In this document: in pieces, positions 5,763 to 8,075 of the stretch
How positions within the stretch are numbered: position 1 is the stretch's first letter
Layout: every line of letters starts with the position of its first letter
Origin: Clostridia bacterium
GTDB taxonomy: Bacteria; Bacillota; Clostridia; Christensenellales; CAG-917
Assembly (NCBI GenBank): GCA_017507205.1
Contig: JAFWBH010000065.1
Coordinates: 1 to 8,075 of the forward strand
Length of the DNA stretch: 8,075 nucleotides
Direction of reading: 5' to 3'
Position numbers and translations under genes: made by a program
Notes under the pieces: model-generated
Database searches by the model: none
Told to the model about the DNA's origin: nothing
The model's input: only the letters and a program-made list of their open reading frames with translations

Positions 5763-7013
5763 ATGGAAAATTTTGACAGAATACCCTTTGTAGTATCACA
5801 AGATGATTTGGATGACGCATGCGACTTCGTCACAGATTTTTGCGAGGAGCTTGAGGAGCATCAAGGCAGACTCACGGGCACACCAGAGGAAACTGCCACT
5901 GCTCGCCTTATCCGTGACAGACTTCACAGCGAAACAAGCGCACGTGTTCGCCTTGAAGCATACAAGGCTCGCCCCATTGCTGGACGTGGCTCCCTTTCTC
6001 TTTTGGGCTTTTGGTTTGGACTCTGCCTTATCCTCTATTACCTTTCATTTGTAAAGAACGATATTTCAGCAGTTATCCTCACCGTTTTTGCATTGGTGCT
6101 GTTTGTGGCAGGAGCAATTGCAATCCTTCTCCTCTTCATTGGAAAGGGTGGCAAGCTGAACAATCTTCTTCCTCAAAAAGTGTCATACAATGTGGTCAGT
6201 GAAAGATGCCCCAGCTGTTGCGAGGCAAGCAAGGAAAGGACAATCATCGTATGCACCAACCATGACGCAGTTCTTGGCAACGCACTCTACGACTTTGCAA
6301 AGCTGAGAAAATTTGCTCTCATAATGGTGCCAATCACTGCCCTCATCTTTATTGCCAGCTGTATTGCCAAGGCTTCAATTGCAGATCCAGTCAAGGATAT
6401 TGCAGCCCTGACAACTCTGACAATCATACCCTTCCTTTCATCTGTTGCAGGCATTTCAGTGCTTATCACCCACTTTTCATTGTCAAAAAAGCACGCAAGA
6501 GATAGAGGTGGAGTGGCAACATCTGTCGCCCTTGCAACCTATGCATATTTTGTTGAAAATCCCCACCTTCTCCCCAACGATGTGAGGATTGTCTTTGCAT
6601 CCTTTGGTGGTGAAAACTCATCACACGGTGGCTCAAAGGCTTTTGTTGAAGCCCACTCAGAGTTTGCCGGCGCAAAGGTCCTTGCAATCAGTGATATCCT
6701 CGACAACAACTTTGCAGTTTACACAGGAGATCACTTCCTCAAAATCAAGCATTCAAGAGAGATCCTTGATGCAATATCCTTGTCAGCAAGAGAATGCGAG
6801 GTGGCACTGCGCACCTATGACAACAATTCAACAATAAACAGAATGTCCTGTCTGCATGGCTCAATCTCAAATGCCTTTGCAAAGGCTCACATACAATCAG
6901 CAACAATCACAGCAAAGCACCGTGAAGCAATTGAGGGTGTTGTCCACAGAGATGATGTGGCAAAGCTCTTTGCTCTTTCGGTGACAACCGTCCATCATCT
7001 TATGGAGAATTAA
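5763..7013 (+). CDS. Membrane-embedded M28-peptidase-like protein with degenerate metal site
   Basis: The 416-residue protein begins like M28 zinc aminopeptidases: an N-terminal helix with GRLTGTPEETATARLIRDRL (35-54), then RVRLEAYKARP. Two hydrophobic helices follow (about 77-97 and 101-126). The first metal motif region is TIIVCTNHDA (160-169), and another two membrane helices follow (about 183-204 and 214-237). ARDRGGVA (245-252) matches the GAxDNgSGvA motif, and IVFASFGGENSSHGGSKAFVE (276-296) matches the fafgaEE.g..GS motif. A late His395 lies in VVHRDDV. D247 and H395 appear conserved. The H of H-x-D appears to be N166 and the second E of the EE pair is N285, so a normal di-zinc centre is doubtful. 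In M28 enzymes the first two motifs are close together; here a two-helix membrane insertion separates them by about 80 residues. It is probably an integral membrane protein that has lost or altered activity. It is cotranscribed with the EIIC-like gene 3 bases downstream. Confidence 0.72.
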   Translation: MENFDRIPFVVSQDDLDDACDFVTDFCEELEEHQGRLTGTPEETATARLIRDRLHSETSARVRLEAYKARPIAGRGSLSLLGFWFGLCLILYYLSFVKNDISAVILTVFALVLFVAGAIAILLLFIGKGGKLNNLLPQKVSYNVVSERCPSCCEASKERTIIVCTNHDAVLGNALYDFAKLRKFALIMVPITALIFIASCIAKASIADPVKDIAALTTLTIIPFLSSVAGISVLITHFSLSKKHARDRGGVATSVALATYAYFVENPHLLPNDVRIVFASFGGENSSHGGSKAFVEAHSEFAGAKVLAISDILDNNFAVYTGDHFLKIKHSREILDAISLSARECEVALRTYDNNSTINRMSCLHGSISNAFAKAHIQSATITAKHREAIEGVVHRDDVAKLFALSVTTVHHLMEN

Positions 7014-7031
7014 TATATGAAAAAAAAATAA
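7004..7031 (+). other. Shine-Dalgarno, start codon and A9 run causing frame interruption
   Basis: GGAG (7004-7007) lies 9 bases before ATG 7017-7019, a good initiation site. The ATG is followed by nine A (7020-7028) and TAAG, giving Met-Lys-Lys-Lys-stop. With eight A the frame opens as MKKNKEESEIKEG and continues to the window end. Options are a one-base homopolymer error, RNA polymerase slippage on the A run, a phase-variable tract, or +1 ribosomal shifting at AAA-TAA-G. A simple -1 shift would not restore the frame. Confidence 0.75.
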
Positions 7032-8075
7032 GGAAGAATCAGAAATCAAAGAGGGGCTGGCTGAAACAACAGAAGCACCCATAGAGGATGACAAGGCAGA
7101 AGAAATAGAAGCCTCAAACAATCAAACGATAGAGGAAGCCACAGCAGATGAAATGGCTGACACACTCATAGACGAGGAGCAAACAGAAGCACCCGTTGAA
7201 GAAAGAACCAAAAAGCAAAAAGCTCTCTCTGTCCTCAAAAAAATCTGGAACAGATATTTCATTGACGCATTTACGGGCATGGCACAAGGCCTCTTCTGCA
7301 CCCTTATTGCAGGCACAATTCTTGGTCAAATCGCAAAATGGTGTGGTGGAGATAGCAATTCATTTGCAAAAGCCTTGACTGCCCTTGCAAACATAGCCAA
7401 ATCCCTTATGGGTGCAGGCATCGGCGTTGGAATCGCACACAAGCTGGGCGCAAAGCCTCTTGTCATATTCTCTGCGGCAGTGACAGGCCTCATCGGTGCA
7501 TTTTCAAATGGTCTTGTTGACACAATGGTCAGTGGCGCAGATTTCGCCTTTGCTCTCGGTGCGCCGGGCAATCCCATTGGCGCATATGTCCTTGCAGTCC
7601 TCACCGTAGAGGTGGCAAGCCTTTATGCAGGCAAAACAAAGCTGGACATCGTTCTCATCCCTCTTGGCATGATGATTTTGTCCGTGGCTGGCATATTCAT
7701 TGCATGGCCCTTCATCAAGTTTATAGACCTCATTGCACAAGTCCTTGTCCTCGCAATTGAAGCAGGCACTGCAGTAAAGGTGCTTGTGGGCATATTTGTT
7801 GCAGTGGTCATGGGCATACTCCTCACAATGCCAACATCATCAGCAGCAATATGGGTGGCAATCGCTGGATCAGCTGTCGGTCAAGCCAACCCCGAAACCT
7901 TTGCAATTGCAGGTGGCGCCGCAGTGGCAGGCTGTGCTGCTCATATGATCGGCTTTGCCGTCAGTAGCTTCCGTGAAAATAAATGGAGTGGACTCATCTC
8001 ACAGGGCATTGGCACATCAATGCTCCAAATCCCCAACATTATGAAAAAGCCTGTGATTATGGTGCCAGAAATCGT
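7017..8075 (+). CDS. PfoR-like PTS EIIC_2 family membrane protein, 3' partial and frame-interrupted
   Basis: Reading with one A removed from the run at 7020-7028 gives about 352 residues and no stop before the window end. Residues 1 to about 68 form a hydrophilic, very acidic tail rich in E, D, T and A, with TEAP at 18-21 and 56-59. From about 78 the protein is a multipass hydrophobic domain: FIDAFTGMAQGLFCTLIAGTILGQI (81-105), SLMGAGIGVGIAHKLGAKPLVIFSA (129-153), GNPIGAYVLAVLTVEVASLYAGKTKLDIVLIP (184-215), MGILLTMPTSSAAIW (265-279), GCAAHMIGFAVSSFREN (305-321), GIGTSMLQIPNI (330-341). The LTmP-SSaA, MIGFAvSs and GTSMLQ-PNI motifs are those of the EIIC_2/PfoR group, described as PTS-like permeases or putative toxin regulators. 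Neither substrate nor regulatory role can be read from sequence. Without frame correction, the first in-frame ATG is 7153. The start 3 bases after the M28-like stop suggests translational coupling. Confidence 0.82.

Overview
The window looks like DNA of a spore-forming, low-to-moderate GC Bacillota (Clostridia-like), probably uncultured. The evidence is the C-terminal half of a Ger(x)C-type germinant-receptor lipoprotein, a Gram-positive-style type I signal peptidase with one N-terminal membrane helix, a DegV/FakB fatty-acid-binding protein, a PfoR-like EIIC_2 membrane protein, and TATAAT-type promoters with T-tailed hairpin terminators. All credible genes are on the + strand. I see no tRNA, rRNA, CRISPR array or insertion sequence.

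Layout. Positions 1 to about 1243 hold most of a DUF6259-like, putatively carbohydrate-active protein, open at the window start. It is more AT-rich and uses TTA leucine codons far more than the rest. At about 1240-1260 it breaks off in mid-domain and runs, in another frame, into a 5'-truncated Ger(x)C gene ending at 1879. The two halves look like unrelated DNA joined together, either an assembly chimera or a real rearrangement. After a 295-base gap (weak ORF, 9-bp inverted repeat, promoter) comes an alpha/beta-hydrolase-fold protein whose nucleophile elbow lacks serine (2175-3839). A signal peptidase I gene follows 35 bases later (3875-4528), then a strong terminator.

The next unit is a single degV-like gene (4770-5666) with its own promoter, a 5' hairpin abutting the ribosome binding site, and a strong terminator. 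A third unit starts at a well-formed promoter at 5728-5756. It carries a membrane-embedded, degenerate M28-peptidase-like protein (5763-7013) and, 3 bases later, a PfoR/EIIC_2-like multipass membrane protein that runs off the window. That last gene is interrupted in this sequence by a nine-A run directly after its start codon.

How they might work together. From 2175 on, most products act at or in the membrane: a secretory peptidase, a probable fatty-acid carrier, a membrane-anchored pseudo-peptidase and a transporter-like protein. No single pathway is evident. Three proteins keep a known fold but lack signature catalytic or ligand residues (hydrolase Ser to Gly, M28 ligands to Asn, DegV His to Cys). 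That makes the window a small cluster of possible pseudo-enzymes. Two genes also have start codons only 6-7 bases after a TATAAT box, suggesting leaderless transcripts.
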